Positions 41,628-51,276 of a DNA stretch of 64,000 nucleotides are shown in pieces (the stretch's first letter is position 1; each line of letters begins with the position of its first letter). Made by a program: the position numbers and the translations under genes. Below the pieces are notes generated by a model. The model searched no databases and was not told the DNA's origin. It saw only the letters and a list, made by a program, of their open reading frames with translations. Origin of the DNA: Bacillus sp. ISL-34 (GTDB taxonomy: Bacteria > Bacillota > Bacilli > Bacillales > DSM-1321); assembly GCF_018613325.1 (NCBI RefSeq), contig NZ_JAGGQJ010000011.1, positions 186,001 to 250,000 of the forward strand. Direction: 5' to 3'.

Positions 41628-41657
41628 GAAAAATCCCGGCAGCTGCCGGGGTTTTTC
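41628..41657 (+). terminator. Terminator
   Basis: AAAAATCCCGGCAG / CTGCCGGGGTTTTT. Confidence 0.88.
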
Positions 41658-41732
41658 ATTTTAAAGGATTCATATACTTCCATCTTTGCAGTAAAATAAA
41701 AGGAGAGACGAATAAAAAAGGAAGTGTCACGA

Positions 41733-42479
41733 TTGATCGTATTAAAATCTGCACGTGAAATTCAAGCGATGCATGAATCGGGTAAAATTTTGGCAGCTTG
41801 TCATAGGGAGATTGCTAAGTTGATTGTTCCTGGTGTGACAACATGGGAAATAGAAGAATTTGTTGAAGGATTCTTAAAAAAACATGGTGCGAAGCCGGAA
41901 CAAAAGGGTTACAAAGGGTATGAGTATGCGACATGTGCCAGCATAAATGAAGAAATCTGTCATGGTTTCCCTCGTAAGACCCCTTTGAAAAATGGAGATA
42001 TCGTAACGATTGATATGGTTGTCAATTATAACGGGGCCCTTGCTGACTCTGCCTGGACGTATACGGTCGGTAAGGTTTCAAAGGAAACCGAACATTTAGT
42101 GCATGTGACGAAGGAATCTTTATATAAGGCTATTGAAGTATGTGTGGAAGGCAATCGGATTGGAGATATTGGTCATGCCATACAAACATATGTCGAAGCG
42201 GAAGGCTTCTCGGTCGTTCGTGATTTCATCGGACATGGGATAGGAAGTGTCATTCATGAAGAGCCGCAGGTTCCGCATTATGGACTGCCGAATAAAGGTC
42301 CGCGTCTTAAGGAAGGCATGGTATTCACCATCGAGCCAATGGTAAACGTAGGTACATATAAAGCAAGCCGGGATCCGAATGGATGGACGGCATCCACTGC
42401 AGATGGGAAATACTCGGCTCAATATGAGCATACGATTGCCATTACGAAAGACGGTCCGCTTATTCTGACCGAACAATGA
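41733..42479 (+). CDS. map: Type I methionine aminopeptidase
   Basis: A 248-residue pita-bread metalloprotease. Metal ligands are in VTIDMVVNYNGALADSAWT (two Asp), RDFIGHGIGSVIHEEP (His), FTIEPM (Glu) and AQYEHT (Glu). It removes initiator methionine from nascent proteins. Start: TTG 41733, eight bases after AAGGAAG, is better placed than GTG 41724. It is closer to the secondary YflG-type enzyme than to the copy in the ribosomal operon. Confidence 0.88.
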   Translation: MIVLKSAREIQAMHESGKILAACHREIAKLIVPGVTTWEIEEFVEGFLKKHGAKPEQKGYKGYEYATCASINEEICHGFPRKTPLKNGDIVTIDMVVNYNGALADSAWTYTVGKVSKETEHLVHVTKESLYKAIEVCVEGNRIGDIGHAIQTYVEAEGFSVVRDFIGHGIGSVIHEEPQVPHYGLPNKGPRLKEGMVFTIEPMVNVGTYKASRDPNGWTASTADGKYSAQYEHTIAITKDGPLILTEQ

Positions 42480-42484
42480 ACATG

Positions 42485-42516
42485 AAAAAACAGCATCGAT
42501 TAAGATGCTGTTTTTC
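42485..42516. terminator. Bidirectional terminator
   Basis: AAAAAACAGCATC / GATGCTGTTTTT between convergent map and the DUF2164 gene. Confidence 0.87.
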
Positions 42517-42520
42517 CATT

Positions 42521-42763
42521 TTAATCAATTGGTCGTTCCAAGGAATACAAATCTTCTTCGATATTTACTAATCTGTCCTCAATGACTTTTTTAGCATCTT
42601 TGATACCTTCATTATAAATAAAGGGAGCAATATTTTCGAAAATGAACTGCAGGTGATTTTCAGCAGCGATTTCACCGATTTCCTTGCCATGTTCCTGATA
42701 CACATATTCTTGGATACTTTCGATCATCTTGCGGCGTTTTTCTATGGGAAATTGAATGAACAT
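42521..42763 (-). CDS. DUF2164-family protein
   Basis: An 80-residue helical protein, FIQFPIEKRRKMIESIQEYVYQEHGKEIGEIAAENHLQFIFENIAPFIYNEGIKDAKKVIEDR. This matches the uncharacterised DUF2164 family. The start at 42763 has GAAGGAGGGCGCA; the longer frame to 42874 runs through the mobB 3' end and is rejected. Last gene of a leftward mobB/moeA unit. Confidence 0.8.
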   Translation of the reverse strand: MFIQFPIEKRRKMIESIQEYVYQEHGKEIGEIAAENHLQFIFENIAPFIYNEGIKDAKKVIEDRLVNIEEDLYSLERPID

Positions 42764-42774
42764 TGCGCCCTCCT

Positions 42775-43296
42775 TCATATTTGTTCTAAAAACCATGTTA
42801 TGAATGAATCCGAATTCAAAGGGAAGACGGGTACTGAAGCATGATTCCTGGTTCGTTCCAGACATTCGGGCCAAGCCACGGCTGCTTTGACATTAGTAAG
42901 CTTTTCCAATAACAGGAGGTCACTTTCTTCCTTGATTAAAATGACCTTAGGAAAGTCCTCTTGCTTATAACCTTCAATTAAAATCACATCAGGGAGAAAT
43001 AGACACAGTAATTGAATCAGCTCAGTGATAGGGGCTTCCCCCTTCAAATTGCCGAGCAGTTCGATTGTTCCATCACCTTCAACAAGTGAAGCGGCCGCCC
43101 CAGCCTGAAAGTGTTTAGTGGAATCCTTTATACCTGTGACATCTGGTTTTCCGCCATGTCCATGATGTTTTAAAACGGCTGTCTCTAATTTTGCTTCGCG
43201 AAGCTTTTTGATAATATTCGTTATGAAGGTCGTTTTTCCTCTATTTTGGTAGCCAACCAACTGAAAAATAAAGGGCTTCACCAAGGCCATTTGCAT
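42775..43296 (-). CDS. mobB: Molybdopterin-guanine dinucleotide biosynthesis protein MobB
   Basis: A 173-residue P-loop GTPase: FQLVGYQNRGKTTFITNII (Walker A), ETAVLKHHGHGGKPD, and DVILIEGYKQEDFPKVI. It assists MobA in adding GMP to molybdopterin. It overlaps moeA by 19 bases. No mobA or moaA is within the window. Confidence 0.9.
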   Translation of the reverse strand: MQMALVKPFIFQLVGYQNRGKTTFITNIIKKLREAKLETAVLKHHGHGGKPDVTGIKDSTKHFQAGAAASLVEGDGTIELLGNLKGEAPITELIQLLCLFLPDVILIEGYKQEDFPKVILIKEESDLLLLEKLTNVKAAVAWPECLERTRNHASVPVFPLNSDSFITWFLEQI

Positions 43297-44543
43297 CCTT
43301 CCTGGTCATCGAGGAGCAGGATGTCCACGAAATCTCCCGTTTGGAAACCACGGGTCCCTCCAGGTAAGACGGTCAGTGAATTGGCACCTGCCAAACTTGT
43401 TGTAATATTGGATTTATCCACACCGCTAGGAATTACCTTCAACTGACCGGATTCGTAAAATAATCGGGTCCGAAGCAGACGTGAGAATGGATTGGGCTTT
43501 AAGAAGTCCTCTGCCAATTGGGCCGTCTCTTTTCGTAAATGCGGATGTTCCGAAAACAGCATGGTGCGGATGATCGGTCTTGCGAATAGTTCAAAGCCGA
43601 CATAACTGGCGGATGGATTGCCGGATAAACCGAATAAAAATTTGTTATTATATACCGCTACGGTCGTCACGCTGCCGGGGCGCATGGCCACTTTGTTGAA
43701 TAAGACTTCAGCGCCGATTTTTTGATAAATATCCGGGAGGAGGTCAAAATCACCGACAGAAACTCCTCCTGTTGTAATGAGCAAATCCACTTCCTCCAAG
43801 GCAGTTGAAATGGCTTCGTAGCTTAATTCGAATTCGTCCTTAAGCTTTCCATAAAAACGGACTTCTCCTCCGGCCCTCCGAATTTGGGCGGAGATGGCAT
43901 GTGAATTGCTGTTGCGGATTTTCCCGGGCTGCAACGGTTCGTTAACATCAAGAAGTTCTGAACCCGTAGCGAATAATCCGACGGCAGGCTTCTTGGCAAC
44001 TGGCACTTCGGCATAACCGAATGTTGCCAGTAAGCCGATGATCCCTGGATTGATCGCTGTTCCTTTTTTTACAAGAACATCGCCTTTCTTTGCATCCTCT
44101 CCTTGAAAAGAAACGTTTTCGCCCTCCTTAAGTGAGCGTTTAAATGATATGTACTTCTTTCCATCCTTTTCGAATTCCTTCGTGAGCTCAAGCATGATTA
44201 CTGCATCACACTCAGCTGGCATCTGAGCTCCAGTCATGATTCTCGCCACTTGATTTTTTTGTACAGGGATAGACGATACCATACCCGCAGCCAACTCTTC
44301 AACCACTTCAAACACAAGAGGGTTATTTATGGAACCTTCTGCCGTGTCCTTGGACCTGAGGGCGAATCCATCATATGGCGAGCGGTTAAAATGCGGAACA
44401 TCATTTGTAGCTACAATATCTTGAGCCAAAAAACGGTCTTGGCTTTCCTCGAGGGGAATCAGTTCCACGTGTCCTACTAATTTATGCTTCATCACTTTTT
44501 CCACTGCTTCGGCAATACTGATGGGCGTTCTTCTTTCTACCAT
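43278..44543 (-). CDS. moeA: Molybdopterin molybdenumtransferase MoeA
   Basis: A 421-residue MoeA: PHFNRSPYDGFALRS, RIMTGAQMPAECDAVIMLE, TGSELLDVNEPLQPGKIRNSN, ITTGGVSVGDFDLLPDIY and GLSGNPSASYVGFELF cover the catalytic domains, with a C-terminal beta domain. It inserts molybdate into adenylylated molybdopterin. First gene of the leftward moeA-mobB-DUF2164 unit. Confidence 0.93.
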   Translation of the reverse strand: MVERRTPISIAEAVEKVMKHKLVGHVELIPLEESQDRFLAQDIVATNDVPHFNRSPYDGFALRSKDTAEGSINNPLVFEVVEELAAGMVSSIPVQKNQVARIMTGAQMPAECDAVIMLELTKEFEKDGKKYISFKRSLKEGENVSFQGEDAKKGDVLVKKGTAINPGIIGLLATFGYAEVPVAKKPAVGLFATGSELLDVNEPLQPGKIRNSNSHAISAQIRRAGGEVRFYGKLKDEFELSYEAISTALEEVDLLITTGGVSVGDFDLLPDIYQKIGAEVLFNKVAMRPGSVTTVAVYNNKFLFGLSGNPSASYVGFELFARPIIRTMLFSEHPHLRKETAQLAEDFLKPNPFSRLLRTRLFYESGQLKVIPSGVDKSNITTSLAGANSLTVLPGGTRGFQTGDFVDILLLDDQEGCKWPW

Positions 44544-44599
44544 GCTTACAACTCCTATCGGTTTTCAATTCCTATATCAAATGTAGCAGAATTATTTTA

Positions 44600-44636
44600 A
44601 AAATGAAAAAAATCCTCACCGGTATGGGAGGATTTG
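44600..44636 (-). terminator. Terminator after yfkK
   Basis: Minus strand: AAATCCTCC / GGTGAGGATTT with a T-run, just after the DUF1128 gene stop. Confidence 0.7.
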
Positions 44637-44640
44637 AATG

Positions 44641-44865
44641 TTACTTATTACGCAGTCTTCCAAGTTCTTCAGCGATCGCTTCCATTTCACGGACACTGAA
44701 ATTCGTTTTTTTCATCACCATTGTATAAATATCGTGCAGCTCTTCGTACATTTCGATATCAAAATGGGTCGATTTGATTGCACCGAAGTTCATCACTTTT
44801 AATTTATCCTTAATTGCTTCGATCATAAACTCGACACTTTCGGCTGTGTTTTGCGTTAAATCCAT
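44641..44865 (-). CDS. yfkK: DUF1128-family protein (YfkK)
   Basis: A 74-residue helical protein (NTAESVEFMIEAIKDKLKVMNFGAIKSTHFDIEMYEELHDIYTMVMKKTNFSVREMEAIAEELGRLR), matching DUF1128/YfkK. ATG 44865 lies eight bases after AAAGG; the earlier ATG at 44874 overlaps that ribosome site. Uncharacterised; synteny with yfkH and yfkF supports the name. Confidence 0.85.
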   Translation of the reverse strand: MDLTQNTAESVEFMIEAIKDKLKVMNFGAIKSTHFDIEMYEELHDIYTMVMKKTNFSVREMEAIAEELGRLRNK

Positions 44866-45095
44866 TTCCCTCATCCTTTCATACGTTCCTAAATTATTTT
44901 CATCTTTGCATGATTATCGCTGGAAGTCAATGAATATTCGGGTGGAAAACAAGCTTGATCCCCGAGATTCTTGGTCATCTCCACGTTTTAAAGTGAGAGA
45001 GTTTGGGAAAAGATAGGAAAAAACTTTTTTAAACATTGTATAATGGAGATAGCTACCATTATCCATCAACTAATATATGAAGAGGAGGAGAATAT

Positions 45096-45488
45096 ATGAG
45101 CAACATTCGAGAAGAATATAAGTGTGCCAAGAAAAGTAAATTTATGCAAGCGGTCTTTATTGGGGCGTTAGCTGGGGCTGCGATAAGCCTTTTTGACAAG
45201 GAAACGCGTTATTCTGTATTGGAAAACAGCAAAAGCTGCATGAGTAATATGAAGGAATTCGTGAAGAATCCCAATAGGGTGCTTACACAAGTACGTGAAA
45301 CATCATCAAAGGTCCGTTCCACTGTTGAAAAAATTTCCGATGATGTATCTTTCATTTCCCAAAAGGTTGAGGAAATGAAAGATATTCCATCGCAAGTTGC
45401 CCAAGTGGTGATGGAGACGAAAGAAGTTTTTGCTGCAGAGCAAGAAGAGCCGTCTTCAAGTCACCATGAACAAATTTCCTTAAATTAG
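45096..45488 (+). CDS. YtxH-like protein
   Basis: A 130-residue protein: short basic N-terminus, a hydrophobic Gly/Ala-rich helix (FMQAVFIGALAGAAISLF), then a long amphipathic helix-rich tail. This is the YtxH layout of general stress proteins. AGAGGAGGAGAATAT precedes the ATG. It precedes yfkH by 16 bases, so both are probably co-transcribed as yfkI-yfkH are in B. subtilis. Confidence 0.7.
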   Translation: MSNIREEYKCAKKSKFMQAVFIGALAGAAISLFDKETRYSVLENSKSCMSNMKEFVKNPNRVLTQVRETSSKVRSTVEKISDDVSFISQKVEEMKDIPSQVAQVVMETKEVFAAEQEEPSSSHHEQISLN

Positions 45489-45504
45489 AAAATGGGGTGG
45501 AGGT

Positions 45505-46344
45505 ATGGCCAATAAAAAAGAATGGCTGAAAGGCTCATTCTTCAAGACTTTCATAAAACGGTTACAGATCGATGATGTGACGGGGCTTGCCGCACAACTG
45601 TCTTATTTCTTCTTACTTTCCCTGTTTCCGTTACTTATTTTTTTATTCACTTTATTGGCCTATCTGCCATTTTCACAAGAAGATATTTTAAATACCGTCC
45701 GTACTTATGCGCCTGACGATTCGATGAAGATCATTGAGGCCAACCTATCGGAAGTGATGGAAGCGAATGGGACGCTATTGTCGTTTGGTGTCATCGGAAC
45801 GATATGGTCGGCATCGAATGGGATGAATGCAATCATTAAAGCATTTAACCATGCATATGGTGTAAAAGAAAGTCGAACTTTCTTTATTTCCCGGGGAATG
45901 TCGATTCTTCTCACTTTAGCGATGATTTTTGTTTTTATTGTCGTTTTATTGCTGCCGGTATTCGGAAAACAGATCGGAGTATTCCTATTTGCCGAAATTG
46001 GACAATCCGATGAGTTTCTTACGATTTGGAACCAGCTTCGCTGGGTGATCAGTACGCTTGTATTTTTAATTGTGTTCACCATCCTTTATTGGATTGCGCC
46101 CAATATTAAGCTGAAATGCATAACCGTACTGCCTGGTGCTATCTTTGCTACCGCTGGATGGAGTCTCGCTTCCTTTTTGTTTTCTTTTTATGTGGAGAAC
46201 TTCACTAATTATTCCGCAACATATGGAAGTCTTGGAGGGATCATCGTATTAATGGTCTGGTTTTATTTATCGGGACTGATCATCATACTGGGCGGGGAAA
46301 TAAATGCGCTAATTAGTGAAAAGGAAAAGCCAGAATGTGAATGA
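45505..46344 (+). CDS. yfkH: YihY/BrkB-family membrane protein (YfkH)
   Basis: A 279-residue paralogue of the protein at 32220, with the same six-span plan: VTGLAAQLSYFFLLSLFPLLIFLF, GTIWSASNGMNAIIKAFNHAYGV and YGSLGGIIVLMVWFYLSGLIIILGGEINA. Neighbourhood (yfkK, a YtxH-like gene, yfkF, yfkE) identifies it as the YfkH orthologue. Function not established. Confidence 0.88.
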   Translation: MANKKEWLKGSFFKTFIKRLQIDDVTGLAAQLSYFFLLSLFPLLIFLFTLLAYLPFSQEDILNTVRTYAPDDSMKIIEANLSEVMEANGTLLSFGVIGTIWSASNGMNAIIKAFNHAYGVKESRTFFISRGMSILLTLAMIFVFIVVLLLPVFGKQIGVFLFAEIGQSDEFLTIWNQLRWVISTLVFLIVFTILYWIAPNIKLKCITVLPGAIFATAGWSLASFLFSFYVENFTNYSATYGSLGGIIVLMVWFYLSGLIIILGGEINALISEKEKPECE

Positions 46345-46430
46345 GCTTCCTTGAGTTCCCGTAATAGCGGAATATCATGCTGCGGATACTATTCAAGAAA
46401 TGACAACTTTTAAAGAGGAGGAGTTCATTC

Positions 46431-46526
46431 ATGAGTAAAAAGGATGGCAGCACAAAGCAAAAAGGGAAAAAAAGTTCGAAACATAAAACATCAGGTTCTG
46501 CAAACGGTAAGAACGGATATCACTAA
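46431..46526 (+). CDS. Small basic peptide, unknown
   Basis: A 31-residue frame with GAGGAGGAGTTCATTC before its ATG, rich in Lys, Ser and Gly (KKDGSTKQKGKKSSKHK). A terminator follows at once. The composition recalls small spore or cold-shock-type peptides, but I recognise no family. Confidence 0.55.
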   Translation: MSKKDGSTKQKGKKSSKHKTSGSANGKNGYH

Positions 46527-46530
46527 ATGA

Positions 46531-46559
46531 AAAAAGGGAGCCTTGGAGGGCTCCTTTTT
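46531..46559. terminator. Bidirectional terminator
   Basis: AAAAAGGGAGCC / GGGCTCCTTTTT between the small peptide gene and zosA. Confidence 0.85.
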
Positions 46560-46564
46560 CATGT

Positions 46565-48484
46565 TTAGTTTCTCAATAGTCTTAAGCTGTTCAGTATAAC
46601 GAGAATTGTGCTTCCTTCATGGCCAATGACGCCATATGGAAGGTCAAGGAATTGAAGGAAATTGGATGCGATCAGGATCATGATGACCGAAATTGAGAAG
46701 ATGACGTTTTGTTTGATGATCCGGTTCATCTTTTTGGATAATTTGACTGCTTCCGCGATGCGCGGCAGGTCGTTCTTCATCAGAACAACATCCGCTGTCT
46801 CCAAGGCAACATCCGTGCCTTCACCCATTGCAATTCCAACAGATGCTGTTGCTAGTGCAGGTGCATCATTGATGCCATCCCCAACCATTGCTACAGTGCC
46901 AAAATGTTCTTTCAGCCTTTTCACTTCAGTCACTTTCGTTTCAGGCAGGCATTCGGCAATATATGCATCAATATGGCTTTCCGAGGCAATCGCTTTTGCC
47001 GTTTTTTCACCATCGCCTGTCAGCATGACGGTATGGATGCCTTCATTTCTCAATGCTTCGATGGCTGTAACGGTTTCTTCACGCACGACATCCTTCAAAG
47101 TGAGTATACCGGCAATCCCTTGATCATCCTTTGCATAAACGATTGTCTTACCTTGTTCAGCAAATGTCAGTGCAATGCCATTTTGGAATCGTTCTGCTTC
47201 ACTGCGACCGACGAAATCAGCTTTTCCGACTTTCCAAAGCACGCCATTGATGTAAGCTTGAACCCCATTACCTGAGATATCTTCCATGTTATCCGGTTTA
47301 ATGATGTCTCTTTTCAATTTCGTTTTGGCATAACGTACAATCGATGTTGCCAAAGGGTGGTTTGAGTAATTTTCAACAGATGCAATATGAAATAAGAAAT
47401 CATCTTCGTTTAAATCTTCGCGGATAATGACATCCGTTACCTCTGGTTTTCCTTTTGTCAATGTACCGGTTTTATCTAAAGCAATTGCCTGCAGGTTACC
47501 TAGATTCTCAAGATGGATGCCGCCTTTGAATAAAATCCCATGACGAGCACCATTTGAAATGGCAGAAAGTGTAGCTGGCATAATAGAGGCCACAAGGGCA
47601 CAAGGAGAAGCGACAACGAGCAGGATCATAGCTCTGTAGAATGTTTCGGTCCAGCTCCACCCCAATACGAAATGGGGTACGAACATCATCAAGCCGACAA
47701 CCGTCAATACCACTTTTACATAAGTCCCTTCAAACCGTTCAATGAACAGCTGGGAAGGGGACTTTTCACTTTGGGCGGATTGAACGAGAGTGATTATTTT
47801 TTGAAATAATGTTTCACTTGCTGGTTTGGTGATTTCCACGGTAATCGTACCACGGAGATTAACCGTTCCGGCAAATACTTCATCATCCAATGATTTGCTT
47901 ACCGGTATGGATTCGCCAGTGATGGCGGCTTCATCGATATTGGTACGGCCGTCCGTGATTTTTCCATCTGAAGGAACTCTCTCACCTGGTTTCACTAAAA
48001 TGAGATCCCCGACTTGCAGCTGTGAAACGGATACGGTTTCTTCATATCCGTTCGTGATGCGCAGCGCTTCCTCAGGCTGTAAGTCCATAAGTGCCGAGAT
48101 TTCCTTATGGCTTTTATTCATCGTGTATGTCTCAAGGGCACCGCTTAAAGCGAAGATGAAAATCAATATGGCACCTTCCGTCCAGTATCCGATGACCGCA
48201 GAACCGATGGCCGCAAAAATCATCAGCATTTCAACGTTCAATTCCCGGTCGGCAATCGTATCTTCTATGCCTTCTTTTGCCTTGGCATATCCGCCAATCA
48301 AGAAAGAGGCTACGTATATGACGATGGAAGTGGACTCCATTCCGTTTTTTGAAAGGGCCCAGCCCAAAACTATTAATAAACCGCTGAATAATGCAGCAAT
48401 AAGTTCTAGATGAGGTTTTGCTTTTTCCAACCAAGTGGTTTTGCATGTAGCCGGTTGGGTTAAATGTTTAGTATCTGTAGTCAT
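46565..48484 (-). CDS. zosA: P1B-type metal-transporting ATPase (ZosA/PfeT-like)
   Basis: A 639-residue heavy-metal P-type ATPase without N-terminal metal-binding domains. Motifs: ITGESIPV, the metal-selective SPC in VVASPCALVAS, the phosphorylation site DKTGTLTKGK, GDGEKTAKAIA, GDGINDAPALA and the C-terminal HEGSTILVILNSLRLL with the HEGST signature of this subgroup. B. subtilis ZosA/PfeT exports ferrous iron. A Fur-like box lies 38 bases upstream of the start, fitting iron control. Start at 48484 chosen for GGGAGGGAATCTT. Confidence 0.9.
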   Translation of the reverse strand: MTTDTKHLTQPATCKTTWLEKAKPHLELIAALFSGLLIVLGWALSKNGMESTSIVIYVASFLIGGYAKAKEGIEDTIADRELNVEMLMIFAAIGSAVIGYWTEGAILIFIFALSGALETYTMNKSHKEISALMDLQPEEALRITNGYEETVSVSQLQVGDLILVKPGERVPSDGKITDGRTNIDEAAITGESIPVSKSLDDEVFAGTVNLRGTITVEITKPASETLFQKIITLVQSAQSEKSPSQLFIERFEGTYVKVVLTVVGLMMFVPHFVLGWSWTETFYRAMILLVVASPCALVASIMPATLSAISNGARHGILFKGGIHLENLGNLQAIALDKTGTLTKGKPEVTDVIIREDLNEDDFLFHIASVENYSNHPLATSIVRYAKTKLKRDIIKPDNMEDISGNGVQAYINGVLWKVGKADFVGRSEAERFQNGIALTFAEQGKTIVYAKDDQGIAGILTLKDVVREETVTAIEALRNEGIHTVMLTGDGEKTAKAIASESHIDAYIAECLPETKVTEVKRLKEHFGTVAMVGDGINDAPALATASVGIAMGEGTDVALETADVVLMKNDLPRIAEAVKLSKKMNRIIKQNVIFSISVIMILIASNFLQFLDLPYGVIGHEGSTILVILNSLRLLRN

Positions 48485-48521
48485 AAGATTCCCTCCCACA
48501 TTCTTCTCTATTTTGTGTAAA

Positions 48522-48536
48522 TGATATGGATTATCA
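48522..48536 (-). promoter_or_regulatory. Fur-like box upstream of zosA
   Basis: TGATATG-G-ATTATCA matches 12 of 14 positions of the Bacillus Fur 7-1-7 box TGATAAT-N-ATTATCA, and fewer of the PerR consensus. Confidence 0.6.
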
Positions 48537-48589
48537 TTTGCGTGATATATAATTGAGAAAGATAATCAACGTCATTTCTCTGGATAAAA

Positions 48590-48637
48590 TATGAAAGCTG
48601 CCACCGTAATTGCGATGACAGCAATGCTTTCAAAGGT
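48590..48637 (-). terminator. Hairpin downstream of yfkF
   Basis: On the minus strand GCTGTCATCG pairs with CGGTGGCAGC, with outer GAAAGC / TTTC pairs, followed by ATATTTTATCC. Probable terminator about 170 bases after the yfkF stop. Confidence 0.55.
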
Positions 48638-48807
48638 TTATAAGTGTAATGTCCCTTTTGTTATTATTATAATACCACATATCTTATTCAGAAATAAAGA
48701 AGAATGATTCTAATCTAGTAAAAAATATAAAGTACTGTTTATCCACATTATTGATAAATCCCGTTCAATTTGAATAATAAAAGAAGTAGTCCAGATAATA
48801 AACTATA

Positions 48808-49974
48808 TTACATAACTGATGCAGGCATTTTCTCCTTAAACAGGGCCAATGAAATGAAGACAAGGAAAAGCATGATGCTGATCATGTAGAAAAAATTTCC
48901 GCCCTGGATATGTTCAATGACCAGGCCGCCAAAGAATGGACCGCCGATGCTGCCGAGGCTAAAGAAAATACTGCATAATAAATTTCCAGCAGGTAATAGG
49001 TTTCGAGGCAAAAGATCTGCCATATAACTGATTCCCAGCGAGAAAGTCGAACCAACCATCATTCCGCCAAACATAAAGCAGATGAATAGACCAAGCACTG
49101 AATAGGAATAAATCCCTGCAAGCGTGAATATGGCAAACCCTGAAAAAAGGATCGTCAGCAAGGTCTTTCGCCGGCCAAAACGGTCACTGATCATCCCCAA
49201 GGGAATCTGGGTAAGCAGAGTACCCGCGGAAAATGCCGGAATGATGATGGATACTGCGGTTAAATCGATTCCGGAGCGCAGGGCGAATACAGGAAAATTG
49301 CTATTCAATGATGCTTCAAGCACGCCAAATGTGAACGGAAGTAAAAAAGCGACCCAAGCTATGCGGCTAACTTTCGTAAACCTTTTGAGTGTGCCAAGGA
49401 ATGATGTGCTTTCAGAATCATCCTGTTCAGGAAGCTCATTTCTAATAAGGAAAACAGTGGACCAAGCTAGAAGGCTGAGTATGGATGTGATGATGAAAGG
49501 CAAAGACTGATTAATCTCGAGAAGCTTCGTCATCAGCGGGCCAACCATGAAGCCGAGACTGAAGAAAAGTCCATAAATGGCGAGATTCCTTCCGCGCTTT
49601 GCTATTGGTGAAATGGCAGTGATCCATGTCTGGGTAGCAAAGTGAAGTGTATGATCGCCGATTCCAATGAAGAAACGCAGTATGAACCAAAACCAGAATG
49701 ATTTCCAGACAGGAAATAAGGCAAGCGATAGAATGACCGTTATCCCGCCAAATAATATTAATGGCTTATAGCCGTATTTACGGAGTGGGGCTTCCATAAA
49801 AGGAGAAATTAACAGAATCCCAATATAAAGGGAGGCTGCATGAAACCCGTTTAGGGATGAGCTAATTCCTTCATTTTCAAAAATGATGGCAATGATCGGC
49901 AGAAGCATCCCTTGAGAAAAACCCGATATGCCGACAATTAAGATTTAAACGCTTAAAAGCAATTTATTATTCAT
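48808..49974 (-). pseudogene. yfkF: MFS transporter YfkF with premature stop at codon 10
   Basis: The natural start is ATG 49974 with AGGAGACATGATTTT upstream, reading MNNKLLLSV, then TAA at 49945-49947, and in the same frame ILIVGISGFSQGMLLPIIAIIFENEG and the remaining 366 codons of a complete 12-span major facilitator (FGRRKTL in the central motif). A single T-to-A change of a leucine codon TTA would explain it. Restart at ATG 49908 would lose half of the first membrane helix and has no proper ribosome site. Probably inactive. Confidence 0.7.
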
Positions 49975-50166
49975 AAAATCATGTCTCCTAAGAAATGTAT
50001 ACCTTCTTGATGTTACATCCTAGGAAGAGGATTAAGCAATAGAAATTTGGGTAAATATTGACAAGAAGAGAGAAGATGATAAAATTTTCCTTTGTCATCG
50101 CCCGAAGATTATGTATGATAGTTTTTGTTACATAATAAGAACTATAGGATTGTGAGGAGAAGTATC

Positions 50167-51222
50167 GTGAATAAAATATTTTTGGGGCTTGTCCTGATAG
50201 GCGTCCCTATATCTGTCATTGGGTCATTATTGCATTGGCCGAGTGTGATCATGTTCATCGTATATTGCTTAACCATCGTCGCTCTAGCAGGATTCATGGG
50301 CCGGGCGACTGAAAGCTTAGCGATCGTTATGGGACCTAGGATTGGCGGCCTTTTGAATGCTACCTTTGGAAATGCAGTTGAATTGATCATATCCATCTTT
50401 TCATTAAAGGCGGGGCTTGTAGGGGTCGTGTTGGCTTCCTTGACTGGTTCCGTCCTAGGAAACTTATTGTTGGTGGCAGGACTTTCATTCTTTGTCGGAG
50501 GGACTAAATACAAACGGCAGAAATTTAATGTATTCGATGCGAGGCATAATGCCGGTCTATTGATTTTTGCAGTTATTGTAGCCTTCGTCATACCGGAAGT
50601 ATTCACACAAGACATGAGTGAATCAAGCACGATGTCGTTAAGTGTCGGAATTTCCATTATTTTGATCTTATTATATCTTGCTGCATTATTCTTTAAATTG
50701 GTTACTCACCGCGGGGTATATCAGCATACGGAGAAACCCGAGGAACATGAAGAGGAAGAACCGGAGTGGAGCAGGAAAAAGGCAATTATAATACTTGCTG
50801 CCGCTACATTGGCCGTTGCTTACGTATCGGAGAAACTTGTCCATACGTTCAGCGAAGTGGGGGAAACCTTCGGATGGTCGGAGTTATTCATCGGTGTCAT
50901 TATCGTTGCGATAGTCGGTAACGCGGCAGAGCATGCGTCAGCCGTCATAATGGCCTATAAAAACAAAATGGATGTCGCAGTGGAGATTGCCGTTGGTTCC
51001 ACGCTTCAAGTAGCGATGTTCGTAGCTCCTGTACTTGTACTTATTTCATTAATGTATCCAACACATATGCCGCTTGTTTTCACAATGCCAGAACTGATAT
51101 CAATGGTTACAGCAGTCTTTTTGATGATCATGATTTCGAATGACGGGGAAACGAACTGGTTTGAAGGCCTTACCTTATTGGCCGCTTACTTCATTATGGG
51201 AATTGGATTTTACTTATTATAA
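50167..51222 (+). CDS. cax: Ca2+/H+ antiporter (YfkE/ChaA)
   Basis: A 351-residue CaCA-family exchanger, the exact length of B. subtilis YfkE. The two alpha-repeat motifs are present: GGLLNATFGNAVELIISIFSLKAGLVG and VAIVGNAAEHASAVIMAYKNKMDVAVEIAVGSTLQVAM, with an acidic loop (EKPEEHEEEEPEWS) between halves. GTG 50167 follows GTGAGGAGAAGTATC. Exports Ca2+ against protons. Confidence 0.92.
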   Translation: MNKIFLGLVLIGVPISVIGSLLHWPSVIMFIVYCLTIVALAGFMGRATESLAIVMGPRIGGLLNATFGNAVELIISIFSLKAGLVGVVLASLTGSVLGNLLLVAGLSFFVGGTKYKRQKFNVFDARHNAGLLIFAVIVAFVIPEVFTQDMSESSTMSLSVGISIILILLYLAALFFKLVTHRGVYQHTEKPEEHEEEEPEWSRKKAIIILAAATLAVAYVSEKLVHTFSEVGETFGWSELFIGVIIVAIVGNAAEHASAVIMAYKNKMDVAVEIAVGSTLQVAMFVAPVLVLISLMYPTHMPLVFTMPELISMVTAVFLMIMISNDGETNWFEGLTLLAAYFIMGIGFYLL

Positions 51223-51229
51223 GAATGCA

Positions 51230-51258
51230 GGCCTTCCGATGCGGGAGGTCTTTCTTTT
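51230..51258 (+). terminator. Terminator of cax
   Basis: GGCCTTCC / GGGAGGTC followed by TTTCTTTTT. Confidence 0.75.
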
Positions 51259-51276
51259 TATATAATTAAAAAATAA

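Noticed and set aside
46662-47123. 153-codon frame opposite zosA
   Set aside because: Mirror frame of a conserved P-type ATPase gene; no ribosome site.
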